This document shows, piece by piece, positions 18,400 to 27,328 of a stretch of DNA of 64,000 nucleotides. The stretch lies in NCBI RefSeq assembly GCF_023278365.1, contig NZ_CP075338.1:744001-808000 (forward strand), given 5' to 3'. The position numbers and the translations under genes were made by a program. The notes beneath the pieces were generated by a model. That model saw only the letters and a program-made list of their open reading frames with translations, was not told the DNA's origin and ran no database searches. Every line of letters begins with the position of its first letter. Position 1 is the first letter of the stretch. This stretch comes from Epilithonimonas zeae (GTDB taxonomy: Bacteria; Bacteroidota; Bacteroidia; Flavobacteriales; Weeksellaceae).

Positions 18400-18921
18400 A
18401 TGAATTTCAATGATAGATTTACAAAAGTTATAGAATACTCTGAACTAACTCCTGCCGAATTTGCAGAAGAAATTGGTGTGCAACGTTCGAGTATTTCACA
18501 CATCATTTCTGGAAGGAACAAACCTTCTCTTGATTTCATTACCAAGATAAAATCTAAATTCCCAGATCTTGAATGGGATTGGCTGATTAACGGAAATGGC
18601 GAAATGCTTATTAACAAAGAAGAAATTCCAGTTACAATTCCTACAAGTGAACCGGAAGAAAAAAAGCCGGCAAAAAAAACTTTGCCAGATTTATTCTCAT
18701 TAATTAGTGATGAACAATTTGGACAAGAAGAAATTGATAAGAAACCCGAAAATCAAATTTCACGAGAATCTAATATTTCTGTACCAATTGTAGAAAAAAA
18801 TAAAATATCCGATTCTCAGCGATTAGAGAATTTTGATAAAAAACAAGAAAATTCGTCAAAAAAAATTAGACGAATTGTATTTTTCTTCGAAGATGGAACT
18901 TTTGAAACTTATGAGAATTAA
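18400..18921 (+). CDS. XRE-family helix-turn-helix regulator
   Basis: A 173-residue protein with an N-terminal Cro/CI-type HTH (about residues 6-66: LTPAEFAEEIGVQRSSISHIISGRNKPSLDFITKIKSKFPDLEWDWLINGNGEM). A charged linker follows, then a short C-terminal tail ending RRIVFFFEDGTFETYEN. There is no peptidase or sensor domain. The region just before its start is packed with three copies of a palindrome, and a -7 box ends about 5 bp before the ATG, so the mRNA could be leaderless. Probably an autoregulated repressor; its targets may include the M14 gene. Confidence 0.88.
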   Translation: MNFNDRFTKVIEYSELTPAEFAEEIGVQRSSISHIISGRNKPSLDFITKIKSKFPDLEWDWLINGNGEMLINKEEIPVTIPTSEPEEKKPAKKTLPDLFSLISDEQFGQEEIDKKPENQISRESNISVPIVEKNKISDSQRLENFDKKQENSSKKIRRIVFFFEDGTFETYEN

Positions 18922-18967
18922 GTATTATGTTAAATAGAGAATTTACAAATTCTAAATCTATAATATT

Positions 18968-19180
18968 CTAAATAGCATAAGCCGCTTTATTTTCAAAAAC
19001 ATTCATTCCGGTCATGCGATCTTGTTTATAAATAATCTCGACTGAAAAACATGAGATCTCGTACAGTACAAATTTCAATTCATTAATAGTACGTTGCTCT
19101 TTGATATGACCTTCTTTTTTAGCCATCTCAATTTGCTGATAATCCGGAAGATTTTTAAAATCGTAGAAAGATATTGTCAT
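18968..19180 (-). CDS. Small hypothetical protein (70 aa)
   Basis: A 70-residue protein starting MTISFYDFKNLPDYQQIEMAKKEGHI and ending ENKAAYAI. It has a strand-rich core (LKFVLYEISCFSVEIIY) and no signal or membrane segment. The composition and clear secondary-structure pattern look like a real small Bacteroidota protein, convergent with the XRE gene. Function unknown. Confidence 0.6.
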   Translation of the reverse strand: MTISFYDFKNLPDYQQIEMAKKEGHIKEQRTINELKFVLYEISCFSVEIIYKQDRMTGMNVFENKAAYAI

Positions 19181-19430
19181 AACATTTTTTATTTAATAGT
19201 TCTTACGTTTGACTATACAATTTGTTTACCAAAATCTATTTATAATTTTAAATTTAGCATGAGAGTTAAAAAATCTTGATAATATCACAATTAATTTAGC
19301 ATTAATTTCGTACTCCATATGAATCATGATTTTAAATGTAAAATTTGATTTGATGAATGTAAAATTTTAACTTGCAATATTATTGATAGCTTTGAAAAAA
19401 ATACTATAAATAGCTACAGTAATTTCTGTC

Positions 19431-21059
19431 ATGAAGTTTAAACTTATCTTTTTATTTTTTTTGATTTCGAATTTCTTTTGTTCTCAAAGTTCTAATGAAC
19501 TTCTGAAAATACTGACCAAAGAAATCAGTCAGAAGAAAAGGTACAGTGATAAAAAAGAAGCAGCTATTGAAGATTTAAAGAGAAACAAATCGCAGAATCC
19601 AAATCAGGAATATAGTAATAATGAAAATATTTACAGATTGTACAAGCAATATCAGATTGATTCTGCCGTGCATTATGTAAAGAAAAATATGGTGATTTCG
19701 GAACAGCTTAACAATCCGAAAATGATAGCTGAATCGAGTCTTCAACTGGCACATCTCTACTCGACTTTAGGGAAATACAAAGAGTCTGAAAATCTTTTGA
19801 AAAGTATTAATAAAAACACTTTAGACAACGATACCAAAGCCAATTATTACGATACTTACAGCAAATTTTATGAACACTATACCACCAATATTAATGATGT
19901 CAACGGTATAAAAAATATTGAACTGTACCGTGACTCACTTTTGATGGTGCTTCCCAAATCTACTGTTCAATATAAAATTAATCTTTCACAAAAATATATT
20001 CACGAAGGAAACCTCGATAACGCTGAAAAACTTCTGCATAATCTGATTAATGAAGCCAAGAAAAAAAATCTCGATTATGCGATGTCGGCTTATCTTTTGG
20101 GGGATGTTTACAAACTGAAAAATAAGAAGGACGACGAGCTGAAATATTATCTTATATCAGCGATTACCGACACCCAAAATGCGATTAAAGACAATGCTTC
20201 TTACCAAAATTTAGCAATGATCTTTTATCATAATGGAGACATTGATAAAGCCTATCTTTTTACAAAGTCTGCGATTGAGGACGCTATTTTTTGTAATGTA
20301 AAATTCAGGACTCTGAATATTTCTGAAATGTATTCCATCATCAATAAAGCCTATGTTGATAAAGAAACGAAATCAAAAAGTCAGCTGGAATTATATTTAA
20401 TTTTCATCAGTTTGCTTTCTGCGATTCTTGCCGGATTGATTATTTACATTTACCGTCAGATGAAAAAGGTTACCCGCATCAAAGAGCAGCTTTCAAAAAC
20501 GACGGAACAACTCGAACTATCCAATTCTGAAATTACAAAAACCAACGAAAAACTACAGCTTCTCAATCAGCAATTATCAGAATCAAACCAAATTAAAGAA
20601 GAATATATCGCCTATTTTTTTGATACTTGCTCGGCTTACATTAATAAACTGGAAGATTACCGAAAAAATTTAAATAAAAAAGCCAAAGACAATCAGCTTG
20701 ATGAACTGTTCAAAACCTTACGTTCAAATACTTTGATTGAAAATGAGCTGGAGGAATTGTACCGAAATTTCGACCAGATTTTCCTGAATCTTTATCCAAG
20801 CTTCGTCACCGATTTTAATTCTTTATTAATTCCTGAAGAAAAAATTGTCTTGAAAAAAGGCGAACTTCTGAACACCGAACTGAGGATTTTTGCCCTCATC
20901 AGATTAGGAATTACCGACAGCGTAAAAATTGCAGCCTTCCTTAGATATTCTTTAAGCACGATTTACAATTACAGAACCAAGACCAGAAATAAGGCCGCTG
21001 AGTCCAGAGATTTGTTCGAAAACAGGGTGGCAAACATCGGGGAAATCGCTTCAAAATAA
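19431..21059 (+). CDS. TPR-containing membrane regulator, DUF6377 type
   Basis: A 542-residue protein with a signal peptide (FFLISNFFCSQ), a periplasmic TPR-like region (about 60-310), one membrane helix (about 321-341), a coiled coil (about 345-395) and a cytoplasmic C-terminal region with an HTH-like end (LNTELRIFALIRLGITDSVKIAAFLRYSLSTIYNYRTKTRNKA). This is the layout of SusR-like or DUF6377 regulators, which pass a periplasmic signal to DNA across one membrane helix. Directly upstream of the GH3 gene and facing it, it likely controls that gene (inference). Confidence 0.82.
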   Translation: MKFKLIFLFFLISNFFCSQSSNELLKILTKEISQKKRYSDKKEAAIEDLKRNKSQNPNQEYSNNENIYRLYKQYQIDSAVHYVKKNMVISEQLNNPKMIAESSLQLAHLYSTLGKYKESENLLKSINKNTLDNDTKANYYDTYSKFYEHYTTNINDVNGIKNIELYRDSLLMVLPKSTVQYKINLSQKYIHEGNLDNAEKLLHNLINEAKKKNLDYAMSAYLLGDVYKLKNKKDDELKYYLISAITDTQNAIKDNASYQNLAMIFYHNGDIDKAYLFTKSAIEDAIFCNVKFRTLNISEMYSIINKAYVDKETKSKSQLELYLIFISLLSAILAGLIIYIYRQMKKVTRIKEQLSKTTEQLELSNSEITKTNEKLQLLNQQLSESNQIKEEYIAYFFDTCSAYINKLEDYRKNLNKKAKDNQLDELFKTLRSNTLIENELEELYRNFDQIFLNLYPSFVTDFNSLLIPEEKIVLKKGELLNTELRIFALIRLGITDSVKIAAFLRYSLSTIYNYRTKTRNKAAESRDLFENRVANIGEIASK

Positions 21060-21187
21060 CTCGATTTTTTATATTTCCGCTACATTTTTTGTCTTATTTA
21101 AAATTATAAATAATTAATTTTCAGATACTTAATTTTAAAAACCACTACTTTTTAGCTTTCCGATCCAAATCCGCTTCTATTAAATTT

Positions 21188-21195
21188 TAGTTTTG
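21188..21195 (+). promoter_or_regulatory. Candidate -7 box for the GH3 gene
   Basis: TAGTTTTG fits TAnnTTTG, 43 bp before the GH3 start. No good -33 match is seen 17-23 bp upstream, which is compatible with a promoter that needs an activator. Confidence 0.4.
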
Positions 21196-21238
21196 CCTTA
21201 AACGGTTCAATTAACATTTAATTTAAATTATTTTAATA

Positions 21239-23533
21239 ATGAAAAGGATGGTTATCGCAGCTTGTATGGCGGCAAGTATTTCTCAAATCGATGCGCAGAC
21301 AGTTGCTCAATATGAAAAGGTAAAAATGGATAAATTCATCACGGAACTGATGAGCAAAATGACGGTTGAGGAAAAAATCGGTCAGCTCAATTTTCCGGGC
21401 GGTGGAGATGTCACGACAGGTCAGGCAAAAAACAGCAACATCGCAGATAAAGTAAGAAAGGGAAATGTTGGAGCAATCCTAAATCTTAAAGGTGTCGAAA
21501 AAATTAAAGAAATCCAGAAAGTTGCGGTTGAAGAAAGCCGCCTGAAAATTCCTCTGTTTTTTGCGTTGGATGTAATTCACGGTTACGAAACAGGATTTCC
21601 AATTCCATTGGGTTTAGCTGCAACGTGGAATCCAAAGATGATTGAACAATCAGCAAGAATTGCTGCGAAAGAAGTGAGCGCAGATGGAATCAGTCTAACT
21701 TTCAGTCCGATGGTTGATGTTTCGAGAGATCCACGTTGGGGAAGAGTTTCTGAAGGAAATGGTGAAGACCCGTATTTGGGCGGTGAGATTGCAAAAGCTT
21801 TGGTAAAAGGTTATCAGGGAGACAATACCTATAAAACCAATTCCCAGATTATGGCGAATGTGAAACATTACGCTTTATATGGAGCGAGTGAAGCCGGAAG
21901 AGATTACAACACGGTGGATATGAGCCGCCAAAGAATGTTCAACGAATATATGTATCCTTACAAAGCCGCTGTAGATGCGGGAGTTGGAAGTGTGATGACT
22001 TCATTCAATGATATCGACGGACTGCCTGCTTCTGCCAACAAATGGCTTTTGGATGATGTCCTGAGAAAACAGTGGGGATTTACAGGCTTCATTATGACCG
22101 ATTACACGGGAGTGAGCGAAATGGTTGACCACGGAATTGGCGATCTGCAAACCGTTTCTGCAAGAGCTTTAAAAGCCGGAGTTGATTTGGATATGGTTAG
22201 TGAAAGTTATTTGGCTACTCTGAAAAAGTCTCTTGACGAAGGAAAAATAACGGTTGCCGATATCGATAAATCTTGCCGTTACATTTTGGAAGCTAAATAT
22301 AAAATGGGCTTGTTCAAAGACCCATATAAATATATTGATGTAAAAAGACCTGCGAAGGATATTTACACCAAAGAAAACAGAGAATTCGCCAGAAAAATTG
22401 CGGCTGAAAGTTTTGTTTTGCTTAAAAACGAGAATGTTTTACCATTAAAAAAGCAAGGAACCATCGGAGTTGTTGGTCCATTAGCCAATACAAGGTCGAA
22501 TATGCCCGGAACCTGGAGCGTTTCTGTTGATTTGAAAAAACCGTCGACTTTGGTAGAGGGAATTCAGTCTGTTGCAGGAAAAAATGCAAAAGTTCTTTAT
22601 GCAAAAGGAAGTCATTTGACCGCTGACCCAGAACTGGAGAAAAGAGCAACAATGTTCGAGCGTGGATTAGGTAGAGAAAACGAAAAACGCAGCGATGAAG
22701 AAATGATTAAGGAAGCGCTTGAAGTGGCTTCAAAATCGGATGTGATTGTGGCTGCTTTAGGAGAATCTTCGGAATTCAGTGGAGAATCGAGCAGCAGAAC
22801 AGACCTAAATATTCCGGATGTTCAGCAGAAATTATTGGCGGAATTATTAAAAACCGGAAAACCTGTTGTTTTGGTTGTTTTTAACGGAAGACCTTTAACC
22901 TTAAACTGGGAACAGAAAAACGTTCCAGCCATTCTGAATGTTTGGTTTGGAGGTTCTGAAGCTGGTCCTGCGATTGCAGATGTTTTATTTGGAGATGTAA
23001 ATCCAAGTGGAAAATTACCGATGACTTTCCCGCAAAATGTTGGTCAAATTCCGATTTATTACAATCATAAAAATACAGGAAGGCCTTTGGCAGAAGGAAA
23101 ATGGTTTGAAAAATTCAGGTCAAATTATATTGATGTGAGCAATGACCCACTTTACCCTTTCGGATATGGTTTGAGTTACACCAAGTTTGACTACGGAAAT
23201 ATTAAATTAAGCTCAAACCAGTTAAACCAAAACGGACAAATCTCAGCAAGTGTAGAGGTTACCAATAAAGGTTCTCTGGAAGGTCAGGAAGTTGTGCAAT
23301 TGTACATTCGTGATATCGTAGGAAGTATTACCCGTCCCGTAAAAGAACTGAAAGGTTTTGAGAAAATTTCTTTAAAACCAGGCGAAACGAAAACTGTTAC
23401 TTTCAAAATCACTCCTGAACTATTGAAATTCTACAATTATGATTTGGAGTATGTTGTCGAACCGGGAGATTTTGATCTGATGATCGGAACCAACAGTAAG
23501 GATGTGAAAACTGTTAAGTTTAGTTTGAAATAA
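21239..23533 (+). CDS. Glycoside hydrolase family 3 beta-glucosidase (BglX-like)
   Basis: A periplasmic beta-glucosidase of 764 residues. It has a signal peptide (ending QIDAQ), the N-terminal (beta/alpha)8 domain with VDVSRDPRWGRVSEGNGEDPYLGG, ANVKHYALYGASEAGRDYN and the nucleophile D288 in GFIMTDYTG. The alpha/beta sandwich follows (SGESSSRTDLNIPDVQQKLL), then a C-terminal fibronectin III-like domain (GQEVVQLYIRDIVGSITRPVKELKGF). Length and order match E. coli BglX. It would cleave glucose from the short beta-glucans produced by GH16 and GH30, though it lies 6 kb from them with its own regulator gene. Confidence 0.95.
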   Translation: MKRMVIAACMAASISQIDAQTVAQYEKVKMDKFITELMSKMTVEEKIGQLNFPGGGDVTTGQAKNSNIADKVRKGNVGAILNLKGVEKIKEIQKVAVEESRLKIPLFFALDVIHGYETGFPIPLGLAATWNPKMIEQSARIAAKEVSADGISLTFSPMVDVSRDPRWGRVSEGNGEDPYLGGEIAKALVKGYQGDNTYKTNSQIMANVKHYALYGASEAGRDYNTVDMSRQRMFNEYMYPYKAAVDAGVGSVMTSFNDIDGLPASANKWLLDDVLRKQWGFTGFIMTDYTGVSEMVDHGIGDLQTVSARALKAGVDLDMVSESYLATLKKSLDEGKITVADIDKSCRYILEAKYKMGLFKDPYKYIDVKRPAKDIYTKENREFARKIAAESFVLLKNENVLPLKKQGTIGVVGPLANTRSNMPGTWSVSVDLKKPSTLVEGIQSVAGKNAKVLYAKGSHLTADPELEKRATMFERGLGRENEKRSDEEMIKEALEVASKSDVIVAALGESSEFSGESSSRTDLNIPDVQQKLLAELLKTGKPVVLVVFNGRPLTLNWEQKNVPAILNVWFGGSEAGPAIADVLFGDVNPSGKLPMTFPQNVGQIPIYYNHKNTGRPLAEGKWFEKFRSNYIDVSNDPLYPFGYGLSYTKFDYGNIKLSSNQLNQNGQISASVEVTNKGSLEGQEVVQLYIRDIVGSITRPVKELKGFEKISLKPGETKTVTFKITPELLKFYNYDLEYVVEPGDFDLMIGTNSKDVKTVKFSLK

Positions 23534-23600
23534 TTATTAGTAGCAATCTGTAGTGATACATTTTGGATACTTCTATTTATAATTAATTTTTGTTAAAAGT

Positions 23601-23627
23601 AAAGAGAGTCAGATTCTGGCTCTCTTT
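23601..23627 (+). terminator. Terminator after the GH3 gene
   Basis: A stem of AAAGAGAG (23601-23608) with CTCTCTTT at its other end, about 70 bp after the GH3 stop. Confidence 0.75.
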
Positions 23628-23652
23628 ATTGATTTTTATAAATTGAAATAAA

Positions 23653-23676
23653 AAAGCCTCTTTTAAAGAGGCTTTT
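23653..23676 (-). terminator. Minus-strand terminator next to the left att copy, probable original tRNA terminator
   Basis: An 11-bp stem (AAAGCCTCTTT with AAAGAGGCTTT) whose T-run reads on the minus strand. The tRNA at 39747-39820 is transcribed on the minus strand. If the element is removed, this hairpin falls directly after the tRNA 3' end, as expected for the native tRNA terminator. Confidence 0.7.
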
Positions 23677-23690
23677 GTGGTCCCACCTGG
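23676..23690. repeat. Left attachment site (15-bp copy of the tRNA 3' end)
   Basis: TGTGGTCCCACCTGG is identical to 39745-39759, which forms the acceptor and T-arm end of the tRNA gene. The rest of the tRNA is absent here. Together the two copies bound a 16-kb segment with a tyrosine recombinase next to the intact tRNA copy. Confidence 0.85.
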
Positions 23691-23842
23691 ACTACTTTAC
23701 GATGAACGTAAAATCCTTTTATTCAGTAATTTACTTCAAAATAAAAATTAAAAGTAGACAGTATGGTATACACTTTTTACCATGTTATTACTTTATATTT
23801 TTTTCGATTAACAAATTTAGTTATTTTGTATCAAAAAATGAA

Positions 23843-24688
23843 ATGAAAAACATTATTGAAAATTTTACGTTCGCTAAATTATTTTATGATGCATTTACGT
23901 TAAAGATGCCTTTGCACAATTTCCCTGCCAGCTTACAGAACTTAATAAGTTTAGATATATTGGATTTAGTTTCATGTGATAGAGATGTAATGATTAATAA
24001 TTGTCAGATATGGAAAGATGAAGCATTTCGTAACATTGAAAGGATTGGAAAATTAGGAAGTACAAAAACTGAAAAAAAGTTATTAATTCTTGAATCTAAT
24101 ACAATGCAAGATTCGACCTTTGTCAAAGCTTTAAAATTGTTTAATGAAAGAAATTTTTATATTCTTTCCAGTTTCATAAAAAATATTCCATACGAAAACA
24201 ATCATTTACTTATAAAAACTCAGATGTTATTGTCTGCATATATAGGAATCAATCTCACCCTTCCGCAAGAGAAATGCAATAATAATTATGTTATTAATTC
24301 CGAAGACCAATTGGAATTGAATCCAAATAGTAATACTCTAATAATCCAAGAAAAATATTTGCAATCATTTATTGATTCTCTTAGCATTTATGCTTTTGAT
24401 ATTGAATCAAAAAATAAGTTAAAATCACTTCTGACAAGGCAAGCGATTCATACAGATATTAAATTTTCCTGCCCCGCTAACTCCGTTATAAATTTTTTTA
24501 AGCGGATGATTGATATAGAAGTTATCGTAAGTAATAAGGAAGTTGCGGGAAAATTTATCCAAACACATTTTTTATTTGGCAAAAAGGATAATTTTAAGCA
24601 CACTTCAAATAATAATATAATTAATTATCTTAAAAGATCAAGTTCTCCTGCTGTCTTATCACCAATAGTTCTCATTGAAAAATGTTAA
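23843..24688 (+). CDS. Hypothetical protein, leftmost element gene
   Basis: I do not recognise this 281-residue protein. The frame is open back to a TTG at 23675, but that would run over the attachment site; the ATG at 23843 is the sensible start. It is mostly helical and has no signal or membrane segment. The C-terminal part (VINFFKRMIDIEVIVSNKEVAGKFIQTHFLFG, then NNNIINYLKR) resembles the winged-helix-like tails seen in RteC-type and other accessory proteins of Bacteroidota mobile elements. A regulatory role is only a guess. Confidence 0.6.
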   Translation: MKNIIENFTFAKLFYDAFTLKMPLHNFPASLQNLISLDILDLVSCDRDVMINNCQIWKDEAFRNIERIGKLGSTKTEKKLLILESNTMQDSTFVKALKLFNERNFYILSSFIKNIPYENNHLLIKTQMLLSAYIGINLTLPQEKCNNNYVINSEDQLELNPNSNTLIIQEKYLQSFIDSLSIYAFDIESKNKLKSLLTRQAIHTDIKFSCPANSVINFFKRMIDIEVIVSNKEVAGKFIQTHFLFGKKDNFKHTSNNNIINYLKRSSSPAVLSPIVLIEKC

Positions 24689-24727
24689 AAGTTGCTAATT
24701 TTTATTACACTATAATTACATAAAGCT

Positions 24728-24773
24728 GTAGTGTATTTTCCGTGTAGTGCCAATACTGCGAAATTTGCAGTAT
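24728..24773. promoter_or_regulatory. Repeats upstream of the xis/rep genes, candidate operator or origin
   Basis: GTAGTG occurs twice 16 bp apart (24728-24733 and 24744-24749), followed by a 7-bp perfect inverted repeat ATACTGC (24753-24759) and GCAGTAT (24767-24773). It ends 13 bp before the HTH gene. This could be an HTH binding site or a hairpin origin used by the initiator encoded next to it; sequence alone does not separate the two. Confidence 0.45.
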
Positions 24774-24786
24774 AAAATCAAAAAAT

Positions 24787-24969
24787 ATGGAAAAAATAGA
24801 ATTATTTACTTTAGATGAAGTTGCTTCTATGTTAAAGAAGAAACGCACTACAATCTACAATTATAGAAAGAGCGGTAAGTTGAAGGCATTTGGTATGTCT
24901 GGTAAAAGTCCGTTATTTAGGTTTAAAGATATTGAAAATTTTATAACTAACTCTTTAAAGTTTAATTAA
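24787..24969 (+). CDS. Excisionase-like helix-turn-helix protein
   Basis: A 60-residue protein that is a single winged HTH of the excisionase/MerR type: FTLDEVASMLKKKRTTIYNYRKSGKLKAFGMSGKSPLFRFKDIENFI. Such proteins bend DNA at attachment sites or repress early genes of integrative elements. Its stop is followed 1 bp later by the start of the initiator gene, which implies coupled translation. Confidence 0.8.
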   Translation: MEKIELFTLDEVASMLKKKRTTIYNYRKSGKLKAFGMSGKSPLFRFKDIENFITNSLKFN

Positions 24970-24970
24970 T

Positions 24971-25882
24971 ATGATTGACAATATCGACTATAAACTTAAT
25001 TGCAAAGATTGTGCACTGGAATATATTACGCAAACAGGTGGTTATATTCAATCAAATTGGGTTTTACCAGATGGAAGTATTAAGATTTATCCTATAAAGA
25101 AAAAAGATAAAAATGTCGAGATCAAGGTGACAGAGAATAAAGCAATGATTTCGAATAGTTTACATAAGTATTTTAATATATACAGATATGGACAATACGG
25201 TGAACACAATTACAATGACTTTAACTTTTTTGATGTTCAAGAATCTCTTGATTTATTACAAAATAGCTTTTTGAATTTAGATTTGAATGATGGTATGATT
25301 TCAAGTTTAGAATTTGGATTTAATTTGATTACAGAAAAACCACCCAAATATTACCTTGATTATAATTTCTTGCTATATAAACATAAAGCTCCTGTGATTA
25401 ATAAAGGAACTAATTCTATGAACTACAAAAAGTTTGAGCATTGCAATATAGCTTTTAAAGTTTATGATAAGAAAACGCAATATAGTTTGTCACAGAATGT
25501 ATTAAGGATTGAAATCGTTTTTAAATCTAGAGAATTGCAAAAATTAGGTATTAGCTATCTTTCTGACTTAAGAAAAAGAGAAAGTTTTATCATTTTGTTT
25601 GATAATTTTATGAGACACTTTGAAGGCTTCACTATTGTCGATAATAGATATGAAAATCAAGATTTTGAAAAAAAATTTATAGATGATCTTGGAAATCGAT
25701 TAGAACCATCATATTGGAAAATTCATCGGGGGAAAACTAATATCAATCGTTTAAAAAATAGGTTGAGGGATATTATTGTCGAAAACAAGCTAAATAATAC
25801 AGAATTATATTTTGAGAAATTGATTAAAGATAAATTTCAAGAACTATTTTATTGCGAGAATTTGCATATTAATGTATGCTAG
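24971..25882 (+). CDS. Putative replication initiation protein (phage gpII/CRI-like)
   Basis: A 303-residue protein that I assign with moderate confidence to the phage/plasmid initiator group related to filamentous phage gene II. The supporting pattern is SLHKYFNIYRYGQYGEHNYNDFNFFDVQESLDLLQ, then SSLEFGFNLI, then AFKVYDKKTQYSLSQNVLRIEIVFKSRELQKLGISYLSDL, which match the order of conserved blocks (N..F, lEfG, KiYDK, LRiE, GI..L.DL). Proteins of this group nick one strand and start rolling-circle replication. It would let the excised element replicate. Confidence 0.55.
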   Translation: MIDNIDYKLNCKDCALEYITQTGGYIQSNWVLPDGSIKIYPIKKKDKNVEIKVTENKAMISNSLHKYFNIYRYGQYGEHNYNDFNFFDVQESLDLLQNSFLNLDLNDGMISSLEFGFNLITEKPPKYYLDYNFLLYKHKAPVINKGTNSMNYKKFEHCNIAFKVYDKKTQYSLSQNVLRIEIVFKSRELQKLGISYLSDLRKRESFIILFDNFMRHFEGFTIVDNRYENQDFEKKFIDDLGNRLEPSYWKIHRGKTNINRLKNRLRDIIVENKLNNTELYFEKLIKDKFQELFYCENLHINVC

Positions 25883-25974
25883 TGATTGATTTTCACTGAT
25901 TGTATATATTTGAAAACAAATCATTATTAACTGTTTTTTTTTCGTAAAGTTGTATTTTTGAAAAAAAGCTAATA

Positions 25975-27291
25975 ATGACAGATAACTATTTGATAATAAT
26001 TATTTGTACCATAATTCTCTTAATTGAAGTTTATAATGAAACTTTTTTACAGAATTATGGTACTTTTATAGAAAGACTAAAATATTTTTTTAGCCTTAAA
26101 ATGTTTTTCAAAACAATAAAGATTACATTTTTTTTATTTTTTATTCTTTTGATATATAAGTATTCTTTTGGTGGAAAATTAATAAACTATGATTTCATCC
26201 GAGAAAATATATTTACGATAAAATTTGAATTATTAAAGTATTATTTTACTCCAGTATCTTTTTATGCTTTATGGTTGATCCTAACAAATTCAAGAAAAAT
26301 ATTAGTAGAATTTTCTAACGATGAGTTTAATTACAGCCGAGCCAATCAGTTCCTTTCATTTTCTGCTTTCATTCTATACCGACTTATAACATTTATATTA
26401 ATTTATATACTTTTTGCAATAACATTTAGATATTTGATAATACTTGATGAAAGCTTTAGTGCAAATAAATTGTCACTTTTAGATTGGATAAATAATTCAT
26501 CCAAAAATGATATTAATTATAATAGTGGCGTTTATTTATCATTAGTAATTACAACATTTATATTCTTTATTTTTAATAACGCTTTTATCAAAATTAATAG
26601 TCCATTCTATAATTTTAAATCCAGTGAATTATCTTTTTTTTCCTATTTTTTTGTATCAATAATTTTAAGTATTGGTATTTTCTTTGGCTTCTTCTCAATT
26701 TTTAATGCTTACCACAATATAAGAATTACATCTTTAAAAGAATGGTTTAGTAACGAAAATATTCTAGGAATTTTGCCCTTACGAATTGCATCAGTTGTAA
26801 TATTAGTCAACTTGTTTGGTTATGTGTACAAAGAAATATTAGAAAGCAGAATTAAGCCTTTCTTGATTCTTGCTTTGTTTCCAGTTAGAAATATTGAAAG
26901 TTATAATTTAAACTTAAAAATAGAAAAAAGAGAAACATTATACTTTTCTCAAATAAGTTTTTATATATTAAATATCGCAATAGCTGAATATTTTGTTATA
27001 ATAGAATTTAAAAATCTATATGTAAGTATCTTAAATTTTGCAATATTATTTATCCAAGATGATTTTAAAATTATTAATGATTATTCTAACGGACTGCAAA
27101 ATGTACTACTTAAACATTTAAGAAAAATATATCTCTTTAATACAATTATGTTCTGTAGTGCTTTTATTGTATTGTTGCTTACAAATGAATATGAAGTTTT
27201 TTCAGGATACGTCATACTATCAGTTTTATTAGCACTACTCTATGGATATAATTACTCCCTTGTAAATCGCCATGATTATATTTATGATTAA
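25975..27291 (+). CDS. Hypothetical polytopic membrane protein
   Basis: A 438-residue, very hydrophobic protein with about nine or ten predicted membrane segments and an unusually AT-rich coding sequence rich in I, F, L, N and Y. No transporter motif or known domain is recognised. It stands alone between the initiator gene and the convergent polymerase gene, so it is probably its own transcription unit of element cargo. Confidence 0.65.
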   Translation: MTDNYLIIIICTIILLIEVYNETFLQNYGTFIERLKYFFSLKMFFKTIKITFFLFFILLIYKYSFGGKLINYDFIRENIFTIKFELLKYYFTPVSFYALWLILTNSRKILVEFSNDEFNYSRANQFLSFSAFILYRLITFILIYILFAITFRYLIILDESFSANKLSLLDWINNSSKNDINYNSGVYLSLVITTFIFFIFNNAFIKINSPFYNFKSSELSFFSYFFVSIILSIGIFFGFFSIFNAYHNIRITSLKEWFSNENILGILPLRIASVVILVNLFGYVYKEILESRIKPFLILALFPVRNIESYNLNLKIEKRETLYFSQISFYILNIAIAEYFVIIEFKNLYVSILNFAILFIQDDFKIINDYSNGLQNVLLKHLRKIYLFNTIMFCSAFIVLLLTNEYEVFSGYVILSVLLALLYGYNYSLVNRHDYIYD

Positions 27292-27328
27292 CAATACTAT
27301 CAAACAAAAATTTAATTGCTGGATAAAT

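Noticed and set aside
23676-23690. Partial second tRNA gene
   Set aside because: Only the last 15 bp of the tRNA end are present; the position opposite an integrase fits an attachment site better.
23675-23842. Start of the first element gene at the TTG of 23675
   Set aside because: This would begin in the attachment site; the stretch to 23843 has no protein-like composition and a normal ATG lies at 23843.
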